Below are positions 1 to 7,858 of a stretch of 37,743 bases of DNA, in pieces (position 1 is the first letter of the stretch; every line of letters begins with the position of its first letter). Source of the DNA: Flavobacterium sp. HSC-61S13. GTDB taxonomy: Bacteria > Bacteroidota > Bacteroidia > Flavobacteriales > Flavobacteriaceae. The translations under genes and the position numbers were made by a program. The notes under the pieces were generated by a model. That model was not told the DNA's origin, made no database searches, and worked only from the letters and a program-made list of their open reading frames with translations. Location: assembly GCF_024171535.1 (NCBI RefSeq), contig NZ_JALJZV010000024.1, forward strand, positions 1-37,743, in the 5' to 3' direction.

Positions 1-136
1 GATACGCAGATACGCAGATACGCAGATACGCAGATACGCAGATACGCAGATACGCAGATACGCAGATACGCAGATACGCAGATACGCAGATACGCGGATA
101 CGCAGATACGCGGATACGCGGATAGGCAAATGCGCG
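1..136. repeat. 8-bp satellite array, copy 1
   Basis: Seventeen consecutive octamers. The first eleven are exactly GATACGCA, followed by variants GATACGCG, GATAGGCA and AATGCGCG. The array begins at the window edge and probably extends beyond it. Because 8 is not a multiple of 3 and the unit makes no stop codon, all frames stay open and read as a repeated 8-residue peptide, so ORFs here are artefacts of the repeat. The array is followed by a flank (about 170-216) ending in the motif ATGGACATATAGGCTTTAGA, which also closes the second array. Confidence 0.95.
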
Positions 137-216
137 GATAAGTTGAAGGCTGTTCCATTTTTACGAGTAAGGGCGAATGGGCGTATGTGCGAATGGACAT
201 ATAGGCTTTAGATGCA

Positions 217-432
217 GATACGCAGATACGCAGATACGCGGATACGCGGATACGCGGATACGCAGATACGCAGATACGCAGATACGCTGATACGCTGATA
301 CGCTGATACGCAGATACGCGGATACGCGGATGGGCGGATACGCGGATGGGCGGATACGCGGATGGGCTGATACGCGGATGGGCTGATGGGCTGATGGGCG
401 AATGGGCGAATGGACATATAGGCTTTAGATGC
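217..432. repeat. 8-bp satellite array, copy 2, with conserved 3' flank
   Basis: About 25 octamers from 217 to 416 in register, mixing GATACGCA, GATACGCG, GATACGCT, GATGGGCG and GATGGGCT, so the shared pattern is nnATnnGC. The block ends in the same flank (ATGGACATATAGGCTTTAGA) that ends copy 1. A 69-residue reverse ORF spans the array, but it is just the octamer read out and I do not call it a gene. The array ends about 140 bp before the promoter of the histidine kinase gene. Confidence 0.93.
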
Positions 433-573
433 TGATACGCGAACAAAAGAATGTTCTTCAAAATTATACTAAACCCGCTGTTTATTATACCAAAGCAGTA
501 AAGTTGCCCTCGTAATAATAGATTCGAAGCTTAAAACGAGCATAAATTCAAGTACTGCCAATTTTTAATAATG

Positions 574-581
574 TAATTTTG
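574..581 (+). promoter_or_regulatory. Bacteroidota -7 promoter element for the LytS/LytTR operon
   Basis: TAATTTTG matches the Bacteroidota consensus TAnnTTTG and lies 32 bp before the kinase ATG, giving a 5' leader of roughly 25 nt. I do not see a clear TTG -33 box at the standard spacing, so only the -7 half is well supported. Confidence 0.5.
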
Positions 582-613
582 CCCCGTAGTCGATTAAAAC
601 CAGTCTCGTATTT

Positions 614-1687
614 ATGGATCACAATATTCAAAGCAAACAATTCATCAGTTTATTGACCGAAAATCGGTTTCGCTTTTTTCGACATATCACCATTTTATTG
701 ATATTAATCGTCTTTATTTTAAATGCAAGAGACTGGCAAGAGTATTCCGGTAATTATGAATACTACAGTTTGGTCATCGCCTATGTGGTGTTTGTTAGCA
801 TGTTCTATATCAATATGTATGTCTTGGTTCCCAATTTCTTTTTTAAAGCCTATTACATCTGCTATCTCGGTCTGGTTTTTATTATGGTCGCCTTAGGTAT
901 TATGACGATGAAATATATATCCGAAATCTATTTTGAACCCTATAGAATCGTTGATCGCCTGCATTGGAATAAACCCATACGAGAGATTTTTTCAGCAACC
1001 GTCTTCTTTTCCCCCTTTATCATCGCTTCAACCACCTTAAAATTATTTCAACGCTGGATCAAAGATAGCGACCGCATCAACGACCTCAAAAGCCTTACTT
1101 TAAAAATGGAACTCAATGAGCTGAAAAATCAAATCAACCCCCATTTTTTATTTAATATGCTTAATAATGTTTCGTTTTTAGTGAAACAAAACCCCGAAAA
1201 AGCATCATTTACCATTCATAAGTTGTCGGAGTTTCTGCGCTATCAATTGTATGAAAACGATCAAAATCAAGTTACCCTAGAAGCAGAACTCGAGTTCCTT
1301 TCAAATTTTTTAAACCTCGAGAATATTCGACGCGATCATTTTAGTTTTCAGATACAAACTGCGATTCCCCCAGACCAAACCAAAATCCTACTGATTCCTC
1401 CCAATCTGTTTACAACTTTTGTCGAAAACGCCATTAAACACAGCGTCAACCTCGATGAAACTCCAACCACCGTCGAGATCCATTTTTATCTTCACGAAGA
1501 ACGATTGATTTTTAAATGCCGCAATTCCAAAAACAACGATCAACGAATTCATGCTAATTCCAAAAACAAAGGCTTGGGCTTAGTCAATATCCAAAGACGC
1601 TTGGAGTTACTATATGAGAACGATTTTGAATTGGTGTTTGATAATCAAAAAGATACCTTTACAGTACAATTAATTTTACCACTATGA
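614..1687 (+). CDS. LytS/YehU-type sensor histidine kinase
   Basis: A 357-residue inner-membrane kinase. Four hydrophobic segments (about residues 22-40, 50-78, 80-100 and 124-145) form the membrane part. The cytoplasmic part is the His_kinase family (PF06580) module: the phosphoacceptor motif NQINPHFLFN has its histidine near residue 177, the N-box FVENAIKHS is near 270-277, and the ATP-binding GLGLVNIQRRL is near 320-330. There is no recognisable extracellular ligand domain, so the signal is unknown. It overlaps the next gene by 4 bp (ATGA), a two-gene two-component operon in which the kinase should phosphorylate the LytTR regulator. The ATG at 614 follows a TAnnTTTG promoter. Function class is certain; target genes are not visible. 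Confidence 0.95.
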   Translation: MDHNIQSKQFISLLTENRFRFFRHITILLILIVFILNARDWQEYSGNYEYYSLVIAYVVFVSMFYINMYVLVPNFFFKAYYICYLGLVFIMVALGIMTMKYISEIYFEPYRIVDRLHWNKPIREIFSATVFFSPFIIASTTLKLFQRWIKDSDRINDLKSLTLKMELNELKNQINPHFLFNMLNNVSFLVKQNPEKASFTIHKLSEFLRYQLYENDQNQVTLEAELEFLSNFLNLENIRRDHFSFQIQTAIPPDQTKILLIPPNLFTTFVENAIKHSVNLDETPTTVEIHFYLHEERLIFKCRNSKNNDQRIHANSKNKGLGLVNIQRRLELLYENDFELVFDNQKDTFTVQLILPL

Positions 1688-2409
1688 CCTGTATTATTAT
1701 AGACGACGAACCCATTGCCCGCGAAGGTCTCAAGTTATTGATCGAAGAGATTTCTGATTTAACCGTGGTAGCCAAGTTTTCCAACGGTTTATCAGCCATC
1801 GATTTTCTGATCAATAATAAGGTGGATTTGATTTTCCTCGATATTGAAATGCCCGGAATATCCGGTTTGGAGTTTGCCGAAAAGATCGATAAAAATACGT
1901 TAACAATCTTTACCACAGCCTATTCTCAATATGCTTTAAAGAGTTATGATTTACAGGCATTGGATTATTTGCTGAAACCCATTCATAAAGAACGACTCTC
2001 CCAAGCAATTGTCAAAGCACAAAACCATCACGAACTCGTTCATAAATCTACTGAGGAACCGTCCGATAAAGACCTTTATACGTTTATCAAATCCGAACGC
2101 AAGTTCTATAAGGTACTACACCGCGATATTGTTTATATCGAAGGATTAAAGGATTATTGCATCGTTCACACAGCCGATCAACAGAAGTTAGTGACCGCCA
2201 TGAATTTGAAGTCGATTTCACAAAAAATACAGTCGCCAGATTTTATTCGCGTTAGCAAGTCCTATGTAGTCAATATGCAGTACATCAATTCGTTTGATAA
2301 ACACAGCATTTATATCCAAACCATCGAGATCCCAATAGGCGAAATTTATAAGAAATCATTTTTACAGCAATATACCGGCTCGACTTCAAACGACGGGCTT
2401 TTAAGTTAA
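1684..2409 (+). CDS. LytTR-family response regulator
   Basis: A 241-residue transcription factor. The N-terminal receiver domain (about 1-120) has the acidic pair DDE at residues 7-9, the phosphoacceptor Asp near 53 in FLDIEMPG, Thr near 77-78 and the conserved Lys near 98 in LLKP. The C-terminal LytTR DNA-binding domain spans about 135-235, with typical signatures FIKSERKFYKV, IVYIEGLKDY and FIRVSKSYVVN. Its start codon overlaps the stop of the kinase, so translation is probably coupled. LytTR regulators bind paired direct repeats upstream of targets; I did not identify such a site here. The partner is almost certainly the preceding LytS kinase. Confidence 0.95.
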   Translation: MTCIIIDDEPIAREGLKLLIEEISDLTVVAKFSNGLSAIDFLINNKVDLIFLDIEMPGISGLEFAEKIDKNTLTIFTTAYSQYALKSYDLQALDYLLKPIHKERLSQAIVKAQNHHELVHKSTEEPSDKDLYTFIKSERKFYKVLHRDIVYIEGLKDYCIVHTADQQKLVTAMNLKSISQKIQSPDFIRVSKSYVVNMQYINSFDKHSIYIQTIEIPIGEIYKKSFLQQYTGSTSNDGLLS

Positions 2410-2529
2410 TATCAATTTTAACCACACAGCATCATCCGCTGGTTGTAGGGTTTAAAGTCCCATAGTTTTAACACCCTAAAAACAATAAGTTCCCCTCTCT
2501 ATGCGCTTTTATGTTTTGTCGTAATACGT

Positions 2530-2537
2530 TATCTTTG
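2530..2537 (+). promoter_or_regulatory. Bacteroidota -7 promoter element for cysteine synthase
   Basis: TATCTTTG matches TAnnTTTG and sits 31 bp before the chosen ATG at 2568. It lies inside the longer reading frame that opens at 2511, which argues that translation does not start that early. No TTG at the usual 17-19 bp upstream spacing is seen. Confidence 0.55.
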
Positions 2538-2567
2538 TCGATAGTGTCTAACCAATACGTCCGTATC

Positions 2568-3476
2568 ATGAAGTATAATAATGTTTTAGAAACCATCGGC
2601 AATACTCCGCATATTCGACTGAGTAATCTTTTTCCCAACCACGAGGTTTGGATCAAGTTGGAGAAAACCAATCCCGGAGGTAGTTTGAAAGATCGCATCG
2701 CATTAGGTATGATCGAGGCCGCCGAGAAATCAGGAGAACTACAAGCCGGAGGTACGATTATTGAACCTACTTCTGGTAATACAGGTATAGGATTGGCACT
2801 GGTAGCCGCTATTAAAGGCTATAAAGTGATCATCGTGATGCCCGACTCGATGTCGGTAGAACGTCAGAAACAAATGAAGGCCTTTGGTGCCGAACTCGTC
2901 CTGACACCTAAAGATTTAGGTATGAAGGGAGCTATCGCACAAGCCTGCGAAATCGCCGAAGAACTCAAAGGTGCCTGGATCCCACAACAGTTTGAGAATA
3001 GCGCAAATCCAGAGATCCACCGCCAAACTACCGCATTGGAAATCCTAGCCGATTTTCCCGAAGGTTTTGATTATTTTATCAGCGGTGTCGGTACCGGAGG
3101 ACATTTGACCGGTATCGGTGAAGTGCTGAAAAATCATTTCCCAAATATTAAAGTTATCGCCGCAGAACCGAGCTTGTCCGCTGTGCTCAGTGGAGCCCCG
3201 GCCGGTGCACACCCCCTTCAAGGTATCGGAGCAGGATTTGTTCCCAAAAATCTTAATGTCAATCTACTCGATGGCATCGAAAAAATCAGCAAGGAAGAAG
3301 CTTATGCCTTTACCTTAAAAGCAGCTACAAAGGAAGGTTTGTTTGTCGGAATTTCTACCGGAGCTTCTTTAGCCGCAGTTGATAAGGTTTTACAGCAACA
3401 ACCCAAAGGCACCAAGGTACTAACCATCAACTACGATACCGGAGAACGGTATTTGTCTGTGGAAGATCTTTTTTAA
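2568..3476 (+). CDS. cysK: Cysteine synthase A (O-acetylserine sulfhydrylase)
   Basis: A 302-residue pyridoxal-phosphate enzyme that makes L-cysteine from O-acetylserine and sulfide in the cytoplasm. Seen directly: the PLP lysine near residue 41 in NPGGSLKDR, the substrate loop PTSGNTG near 67-73, and the phosphate-binding GVGTGGHLTG near 173-182. Length is normal for CysK. The frame is open upstream to 2511, but that segment contains the TATCTTTG promoter element and does not resemble the family, so I start at the ATG at 2568 (MKYNNVLETIGNTP). CysM is the alternative family name; overall motifs favour CysK. It stands alone, with a repeat cluster directly downstream. Confidence 0.93.
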   Translation: MKYNNVLETIGNTPHIRLSNLFPNHEVWIKLEKTNPGGSLKDRIALGMIEAAEKSGELQAGGTIIEPTSGNTGIGLALVAAIKGYKVIIVMPDSMSVERQKQMKAFGAELVLTPKDLGMKGAIAQACEIAEELKGAWIPQQFENSANPEIHRQTTALEILADFPEGFDYFISGVGTGGHLTGIGEVLKNHFPNIKVIAAEPSLSAVLSGAPAGAHPLQGIGAGFVPKNLNVNLLDGIEKISKEEAYAFTLKAATKEGLFVGISTGASLAAVDKVLQQQPKGTKVLTINYDTGERYLSVEDLF

Positions 3477-3486
3477 TTAAAATCAA

Positions 3487-3594
3487 TTTATTTTGAATCA
3501 TTTCATCCATAATCATTTCATCCATAATCATATCATCCATAATCATATCATCCATAATCATATCATCCATAATCATATCATCCATAATCATATC
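3487..3594. repeat. 15-bp tandem repeat
   Basis: Six tandem copies of the 15-bp unit AATCATATCATCCAT (the first two have AATCATTTCATCCAT) run from 3496 to 3585. A seventh copy starts at 3586 but turns after ten bases into the palindrome described next. The first ten bases of the unit (AATCATWTCA) also precede several of the palindromes further on, so the two repeats share parts. It lies just after the cysK stop codon. Confidence 0.9.
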
Positions 3595-4133
3595 ACCCCT
3601 ACGGGGTTTTAAATGATGGAATCATATTATGCTAATATAATATCACCCCTACGGGGTTTCTATTGTCGATAATGTTTTGAATCATATCGTTTAGAATTAT
3701 GGCTTCCTAAATAATTTAATCATCATTCATTCATTCCATAATCATTCCATCCATAATCCTTCCACCCCTACGGGGTTTGGGTTTTATGGTTCATCAATCT
3801 ACAATCATTTCACCCCGACGGGGTTTGGAATATTGAAATCATATTATGCTACAATCATTTCACCCCTACGGGGTTTCTATTGTCGATAATGTTTTAAATC
3901 ATATCGTTTAGAATTATGGCTTCCTAAATAATTTAATCATCATTCATTCATTCCATAATCATTTCATCCATAATCATTTCACCCCTACGGGGTTTGGGTT
4001 TTATGGATCAACAATCTACAATCATTTCACCCCTACGGGGTTTCTATTGTCGATAATCTATAAGAATTACACCCCTACGGGGTTTTAAATGATGGAATCA
4101 TATTATGCTAACATAATATCACCCCGACGGGGT
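3595..4133. repeat. REP-like array of nine ACCCC-nAC-GGGGT palindromes
   Basis: Nine copies of the 13-bp inverted repeat ACCCC-TAC-GGGGT (seven) or ACCCC-GAC-GGGGT (two) start at 3595, 3645, 3764, 3812, 3862, 3981, 4029, 4071 and 4121. Each is followed by TTT or TTTT and most are preceded by AATCATWTCA. The spacers are duplicated as well: the roughly 90-bp stretch beginning TCTATTGTCGATAATG recurs about 217 bp apart (near 3659 and 3876), so the block grew by tandem duplication. Short GC-rich palindromes of this kind can form hairpins in RNA. No RAYT (REP-associated) transposase is in the window. The array sits between convergent genes. Confidence 0.92.
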
Positions 4134-4202
4134 TTGGGGTAATAAAAATGATAATTATCCCATGGAAAATTTCATTATAAAGAAGCTGTACTAAACTGCT
4201 AT

Positions 4203-4850
4203 CTAAATGGTATAGTCATCTCTCTCGATAATACCCGCGCGTATAGCATATCGAATAGCATCGTGTACGTTGTTGATTTCGAGTTTTTTAAAGATATTCT
4301 TGCGGTGCGTGGTGATGGTATGTATGCTCAGATTCCGCTCTAATGCAATGACCTTCGTCATTTTGCCCGAAGCGATTTCCTTTAAGATCTCACGCTCAGA
4401 ATGGGTTAAAACCTGATCTACATGTCCCGAAAAACGGTTGTAATTCTGAATTTTTTCAGTGATACGTTCGCAAATGTAAGTCTCCCCATTAACCGCTGCA
4501 GCTAAGGCTGTGCGAATCTGATATAAGGAATCCGTTTTTAATATTAAACTGAAATCCTCCTTGTTCAACAACCAACGCTTTAAAAAGATATCGCTAAAGT
4601 CGTCCGAAAATAAAATCCAATCCACCCCAACAAATTCTTGAGCCAATTCTGAGATTTCATCAAAAGTCTCCAAGTCAAAAAGGTTATTATCCATCAGCAC
4701 TATAGCCGTAGGATGCTTGGATATATATTCTCTAAGTTTCTGTTTGTTGAGCACCTCCTCAACAGATTGAAATCCATCCATATCGCGAACCAAATGGGCG
4801 ATTCCCCATCGAGTAATATCCTGTTTGTCCGCAATGACCAATGCTCTCAT
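4203..4850 (-). CDS. LuxR/NarL-type response regulator
   Basis: A 215-residue two-domain regulator. The N-terminal receiver-like domain (about 1-120) keeps a candidate phosphoacceptor Asp near residue 54 (VLMDNN) and a Lys in ILKTD, but the acidic pocket near residue 8 is reduced to ADKQ. The C-terminal LuxR helix-turn-helix (about 148-205) is typical: LTHSEREILKEIASG, then HTITTHRKNIFKKL. The frame extends to a GTG at 4871, but a TATCTTTG promoter element occupies 4871-4878, so I use the ATG at 4850. No kinase gene is next to it, so it is an orphan here. The nearest minus-strand genes are the broken cupin and a Crp/Fnr regulator upstream. Its targets are unknown. Confidence 0.9.
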   Translation of the reverse strand: MRALVIADKQDITRWGIAHLVRDMDGFQSVEEVLNKQKLREYISKHPTAIVLMDNNLFDLETFDEISELAQEFVGVDWILFSDDFSDIFLKRWLLNKEDFSLILKTDSLYQIRTALAAAVNGETYICERITEKIQNYNRFSGHVDQVLTHSEREILKEIASGKMTKVIALERNLSIHTITTHRKNIFKKLEINNVHDAIRYAIRAGIIERDDYTI

Positions 4851-4870
4851 GTGTTTGGAGGAGTTTGGCA

Positions 4871-4878
4871 CAAAGATA
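4871..4878 (-). promoter_or_regulatory. Bacteroidota -7 promoter element for the LuxR-type regulator
   Basis: On the minus strand TATCTTTG matches TAnnTTTG, 21 bp upstream of the ATG at 4850. It overlaps the alternative GTG start at 4871, which makes that start unlikely. Remnants of the 8-bp satellite lie immediately upstream (4894-4925). Confidence 0.55.
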
Positions 4879-4893
4879 CGGTTTTTTAATTTT

Positions 4894-4925
4894 GCGCATT
4901 CGCCGATTTACCGATTTGTCAATAT
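4894..4925. repeat. Degenerate 8-bp satellite remnant
   Basis: Four octamers in register (GCGCATTC, GCCGATTT, ACCGATTT, GTCAATAT) follow the pattern GCnnATnn of the satellite at the window start, read on the opposite strand. This is a short, decayed copy just upstream of a promoter. Confidence 0.55.
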
Positions 4926-4990
4926 GGAATCCACTTGATTTTCTATACTAGTCTGTAAATAAACATCAAACAATATCTGACAAAAACCCT

Positions 4991-5785
4991 CTAAAAGTTA
5001 TATACTGCCCTATACTCCTGCTCTGATAATGGTCGTGAGACCCAAGCGGTGTCGTTTTTGATTTGTATAGTCGTATGGATAAAGGTTTGCTGCGGCCCTG
5101 CTCCATGCCAATGGATTTGATTCGCCGGAATGACCACCACATCACCAGGAAACAACGGCAATATTTCTCCTTGTTGCTTTTGCACATATCCCCTTCCCGA
5201 TTTACCAATCAGTATTTGAGTGTTGGGATGACTGTGCCAATGTGTACGCGCCTCGGGATAAAACGTTACTTCTGAGAGGTGACAGTCCACATCGTCCGTT
5301 AACAAATTCTTGATCGTAACGCAGCCGTTGACATATATGTCCGAAGCCGTTTGTTCTTCAATACAAGCGCTTTTGACAAGCGTCAAATCCGTATCCCATA
5401 TTTTGATCAACTCCTCTTCGCCCTCCAATAGGTAATAGGCGATAAACGTCAACGGTACCGTTGTCGATGCATTGTCAAAATGAAGTATAGGAACGCCCTT
5501 GGGTTCATAAAAAACCGCACCCTGCTCGAGAAGTTGCGCCGCCTCACCCTCAACCTGAAATAAGACCGTTCCCGATTTTATGTATCCAATCACCGGACAC
5601 GGATGCCCATGTCTTACACCCTTCCCAGCAGCAGGAATGGTTATTTCCTGTGTCTCGATCTTGGTTAGTTTTTGTTCAGCAAGCAGTATCGACTGCAATG
5701 CTACTCTCTGCACGTTTTACTGCCCCATAACCCGAACAAAGCTAGCTAGCAGCAGTACCGCTATTAAAAAGATTTTTGTATTCAT
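4991..5785 (-). pseudogene. Secreted bicupin gene interrupted by one in-frame stop after the signal peptide
   Basis: From ATG at 5785 the minus strand encodes 22 residues that form a classic signal peptide (MNTKIFLIAV through VRVMGQ). A TAA stop (5719-5717) follows, and the same frame then continues open to 4991 for a 240-residue bicupin. Without the stop the product would be an exported two-domain cupin. Cupin 1 has HGHPCPVIGYIKSG; cupin 2 has the metal-binding pattern HWHSHPNTQ, PGDVVVIP and IHWHGAGP, resembling small cupins of the (R)-mandelonitrile lyase type. Both domains look intact. A CAA-to-TAA change would explain it; a GTG at 5713 could give a cytoplasmic form instead. It lies 47 bp after a Crp/Fnr regulator gene and is probably co-transcribed with it. 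No catalytic role is proven. Confidence 0.8.
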
Positions 5786-5786
5786 G

Positions 5787-5811
5787 CCTTTACGATTTTG
5801 TAGTGTAAAGG
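5787..5811 (-). promoter_or_regulatory. Inverted repeat touching the cupin start codon
   Basis: A perfect 7-bp inverted repeat, CCTTTAC and GTAAAGG, with an 11-bp spacer ends one base before the ATG at 5785. As RNA it would form a hairpin over the ribosome landing zone; as DNA it could be an operator for the adjacent Crp/Fnr-type regulator. Confidence 0.5.
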
Positions 5812-5832
5812 ACTAGAGAAAGTTTTTTATTT

Positions 5833-6405
5833 TCATTGACCTATGTTAAGACTTTTACTGCGACTTAAGGATTCCGGTTGGATGCCCAAATACGACGCAA
5901 TATGGTATTGCGCCACATCTTGCTCCAAATGCGGATAGGTTTCCAACAAAAGCTTGTAGCGGTCTTGAGCCGAATCCATCAGCAACGAACTCTCCTTGAT
6001 GCATTTTTTGATGTACAAGCTATCACTGATGTATTTGCCAAATTTATACCATAAAGGCGACTCCTTTATCAATTGTTCGTATACCGCTTTGGAGATGATG
6101 CGAATCTTAGCGTCTTTTAATACCTGTATAGCTCCTACACTGGGTTGCCCCGTGATGAAACTGCGATACGAAGTGGTAAATGATCCCGGTACCTGAAAGT
6201 CCCCGATATATTCTTCTCCATTCTTTTCTCGATAGGAACGCAATACCCCCTCTTCTACAAATCCAATAAACCGACAGCTAGTACCCACTTCCAAAAGCAT
6301 TTCTTTCTTTTTAATTTTTTTTACCTCCGTCAATTCTACCACGCGCTGGTAGTAGTCTTCTGAAAAGTCTAATTCTTCTATTAAAATGCTTTTAAGGGTT
6401 TTCAT
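5833..6405 (-). CDS. Crp/Fnr-family transcriptional regulator
   Basis: A 190-residue regulator of the short Bacteroidota Crp type. The N-terminal cyclic-nucleotide-binding-like beta roll (about 20-120) includes FIGFVEEGVLRSY and GDFQVPGSF, but not the cAMP-contact motif of true Crp, so the ligand is unknown. The C-terminal end (about 145-190) carries the family signature ERY-like AQDRYKLLLETYP, then HIASYLGIQPESLSR, where the recognition helix is expected. The last residues after ESLSR are short compared with relatives I recall, but the length of 190 is normal. It sits upstream of the broken cupin gene in the same direction and may regulate it through the inverted repeat at 5787-5811. Confidence 0.9.
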   Translation of the reverse strand: MKTLKSILIEELDFSEDYYQRVVELTEVKKIKKKEMLLEVGTSCRFIGFVEEGVLRSYREKNGEEYIGDFQVPGSFTTSYRSFITGQPSVGAIQVLKDAKIRIISKAVYEQLIKESPLWYKFGKYISDSLYIKKCIKESSLLMDSAQDRYKLLLETYPHLEQDVAQYHIASYLGIQPESLSRSKSLNIGQ

Positions 6406-6517
6406 CTACCAAGTTGTTTGAGTAAAGGGTTCCTTTTTTAAGTTTTGCCATCCTATATTGATTGAGAGGTAACAATCTCCTTTCAACAAGTACGTATACC
6501 ACCGACAAAGTTTTATT

Positions 6518-7519
6518 TTATTTGATTTTTACCAATTCTACCCGACGGTTTTTGGCTTTGTTATCTTCCGAATCATTAGCCACCAAAGGTTTATCCGCTC
6601 CAAACCCCTTAGCCGATAATCTCGTTTTGTCAATACCCTGTGCAATTAAGGATTGCATCACAGCATTAGCGCGGTTTTTAGATAGGTCTTTGTTGTGTGC
6701 CGCATTTCCCGTATTGTCCGTATGACCCTCAATAGCGATTTTTAAATTTGGGTCTCTTTTTAATACCGTCGCAATTTGACGAACCGCATCATCCCCATCA
6801 GCCGTGATATCAGATTTATCCAAGTCAAATTGGATGTAGAGAATCGATTTTCCCTTGTCGTTTAGGTCGCGCTGTATGTCGTCTGCAGATATTTTGGCTA
6901 TGGTTTGTTTAAAGGCCTCTTCCTGTAGAATGTTTAGAGAGCCACCTGCACTGTGTGCCGTGAATTGTACGTAGATATTACCCTGCTCTTTTGATCGGAT
7001 CACGTAAAATTTAATACGCTGTCCCGCATAACCCATGTCGCCCTGATCACCCTTATTGTGGTCTTCCTTGTTGTAACGGTCGTACTCCTCTTTGGTGATT
7101 TCACCATCAAAAATTTTAACCGCCCCAACAGCCAGTAGGTAGTCGTCCAAGCTTTTTTCAAAGTAACGCTGTGAGAACTCCTCCCCCTGCTCGGGAGTGA
7201 TGTTTGCCTTATACAACCGACCCTCAAACGGCGTCATGACCCCATTGATCGGGAAAAAACAAACGTCAAATTTTTTCTGTAAAGGCTGTATGGTACGCAA
7301 ACCCTCCGGCAAAGTAAAGAATGGAAATACTCCCAAATCCCCCTCCGAAAAAGGAATGTTTTTTATGTCAAAGTTAGTCGCCTTTTGCGGCACTACAGCC
7401 GTATCTACAACCTCTTCAGACTGCTTTTCGCTTTCAATAACGGTCTGTTCTGTTTTATTTGTCTTGTTACACGAGAGCACTACCACCGATAGTGCCGCTA
7501 ATAATATGGCTTTTTTCAT
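6518..7519 (-). CDS. OmpA-family peptidoglycan-binding lipoprotein
   Basis: A 333-residue lipoprotein. The signal peptide ends in the lipobox VLSC with the acylated Cys at residue 17. A linker rich in Glu, Lys and Thr follows, then a central region (about 50-215) that I do not recognise. The OmpA-like domain (about 225-333) has the hallmark IAIEGHTDNTG and the C-terminal NRRVELVKI. It should anchor the outer membrane to peptidoglycan. It reads as a single transcription unit; the promoter is not obvious. Its upstream side borders a long array of dispersed repeats. Confidence 0.92.
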   Translation of the reverse strand: MKKAILLAALSVVVLSCNKTNKTEQTVIESEKQSEEVVDTAVVPQKATNFDIKNIPFSEGDLGVFPFFTLPEGLRTIQPLQKKFDVCFFPINGVMTPFEGRLYKANITPEQGEEFSQRYFEKSLDDYLLAVGAVKIFDGEITKEEYDRYNKEDHNKGDQGDMGYAGQRIKFYVIRSKEQGNIYVQFTAHSAGGSLNILQEEAFKQTIAKISADDIQRDLNDKGKSILYIQFDLDKSDITADGDDAVRQIATVLKRDPNLKIAIEGHTDNTGNAAHNKDLSKNRANAVMQSLIAQGIDKTRLSAKGFGADKPLVANDSEDNKAKNRRVELVKIK

Positions 7520-7629
7520 CTTCTTTATTGCTGGTTTAGAGCTCCTAAAGTTCCTATAAAATTTTTAATAATCAAAAAAATGATGAAGAAAAATGAGCTA
7601 ATCCGTTGATAGTCGGGGATCAATGAATA

Positions 7630-7819
7630 GTAATCGGTGATCAGTGATCCGTAATCAGTCGTTAATGGTACGCGTTGTGGTAAATATGCAGGACCGATAC
7701 AATGGTATTATTTCTTCATTTTGTCTTGAACCCGAGGCGGGTGCCCATTTAACGAAGCAAAAAGTTAAGACTGTATAAAAAATTCCTAAAAATCCCCTTA
7801 CTCCGCCTAAAAGATTTTT
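7630..7819. repeat. ~300-bp dispersed element, copy A (truncated)
   Basis: Begins with 7-bp units (GTAATCG, GTGATCA, GTGATCC, GTAATCA) and continues with the shared core from about 7657. It breaks off after CCTAAAAGATTTT, where 8-bp satellite units take over (7827-7858). It carries the variant insert ACCCGAGGCGGGT seen also in copies E and F. Confidence 0.88.
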
Positions 7820-7826
7820 TTTTAAT

Positions 7827-7858
7827 GCAGATTTGCCTATTTGCAGATAGGTAAATAG
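7827..7858. repeat. Degenerate 8-bp satellite fragment
   Basis: Four octamers in register: GCAGATTT, GCCTATTT, GCAGATAG and GTAAATAG. They match the pattern GCnnATnn and sit exactly between element copies A and B. Confidence 0.6.

Noticed and set aside
1..136. CRISPR array
   Set aside because: Units are 8 bp with no spacers of constant length, and no cas genes are present.
208..417. 69-residue reverse ORF with YPRIRVSA-like repeats
   Set aside because: It is the 8-bp satellite read in an always-open frame; no start or promoter support and no protein-like composition beyond the repeat.
2511..2567. Extended N-terminus of cysteine synthase
   Set aside because: The extension contains the TATCTTTG promoter element and does not match the family; the ATG at 2568 gives normal length.
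3595..4133. CRISPR array or string of terminators
   Set aside because: Palindromes are only 13 bp, the spacing varies from 42 to 119 bp and the spacers are duplicated rather than unique. As terminators, nine in a row would be redundant; a REP-like array fits better.
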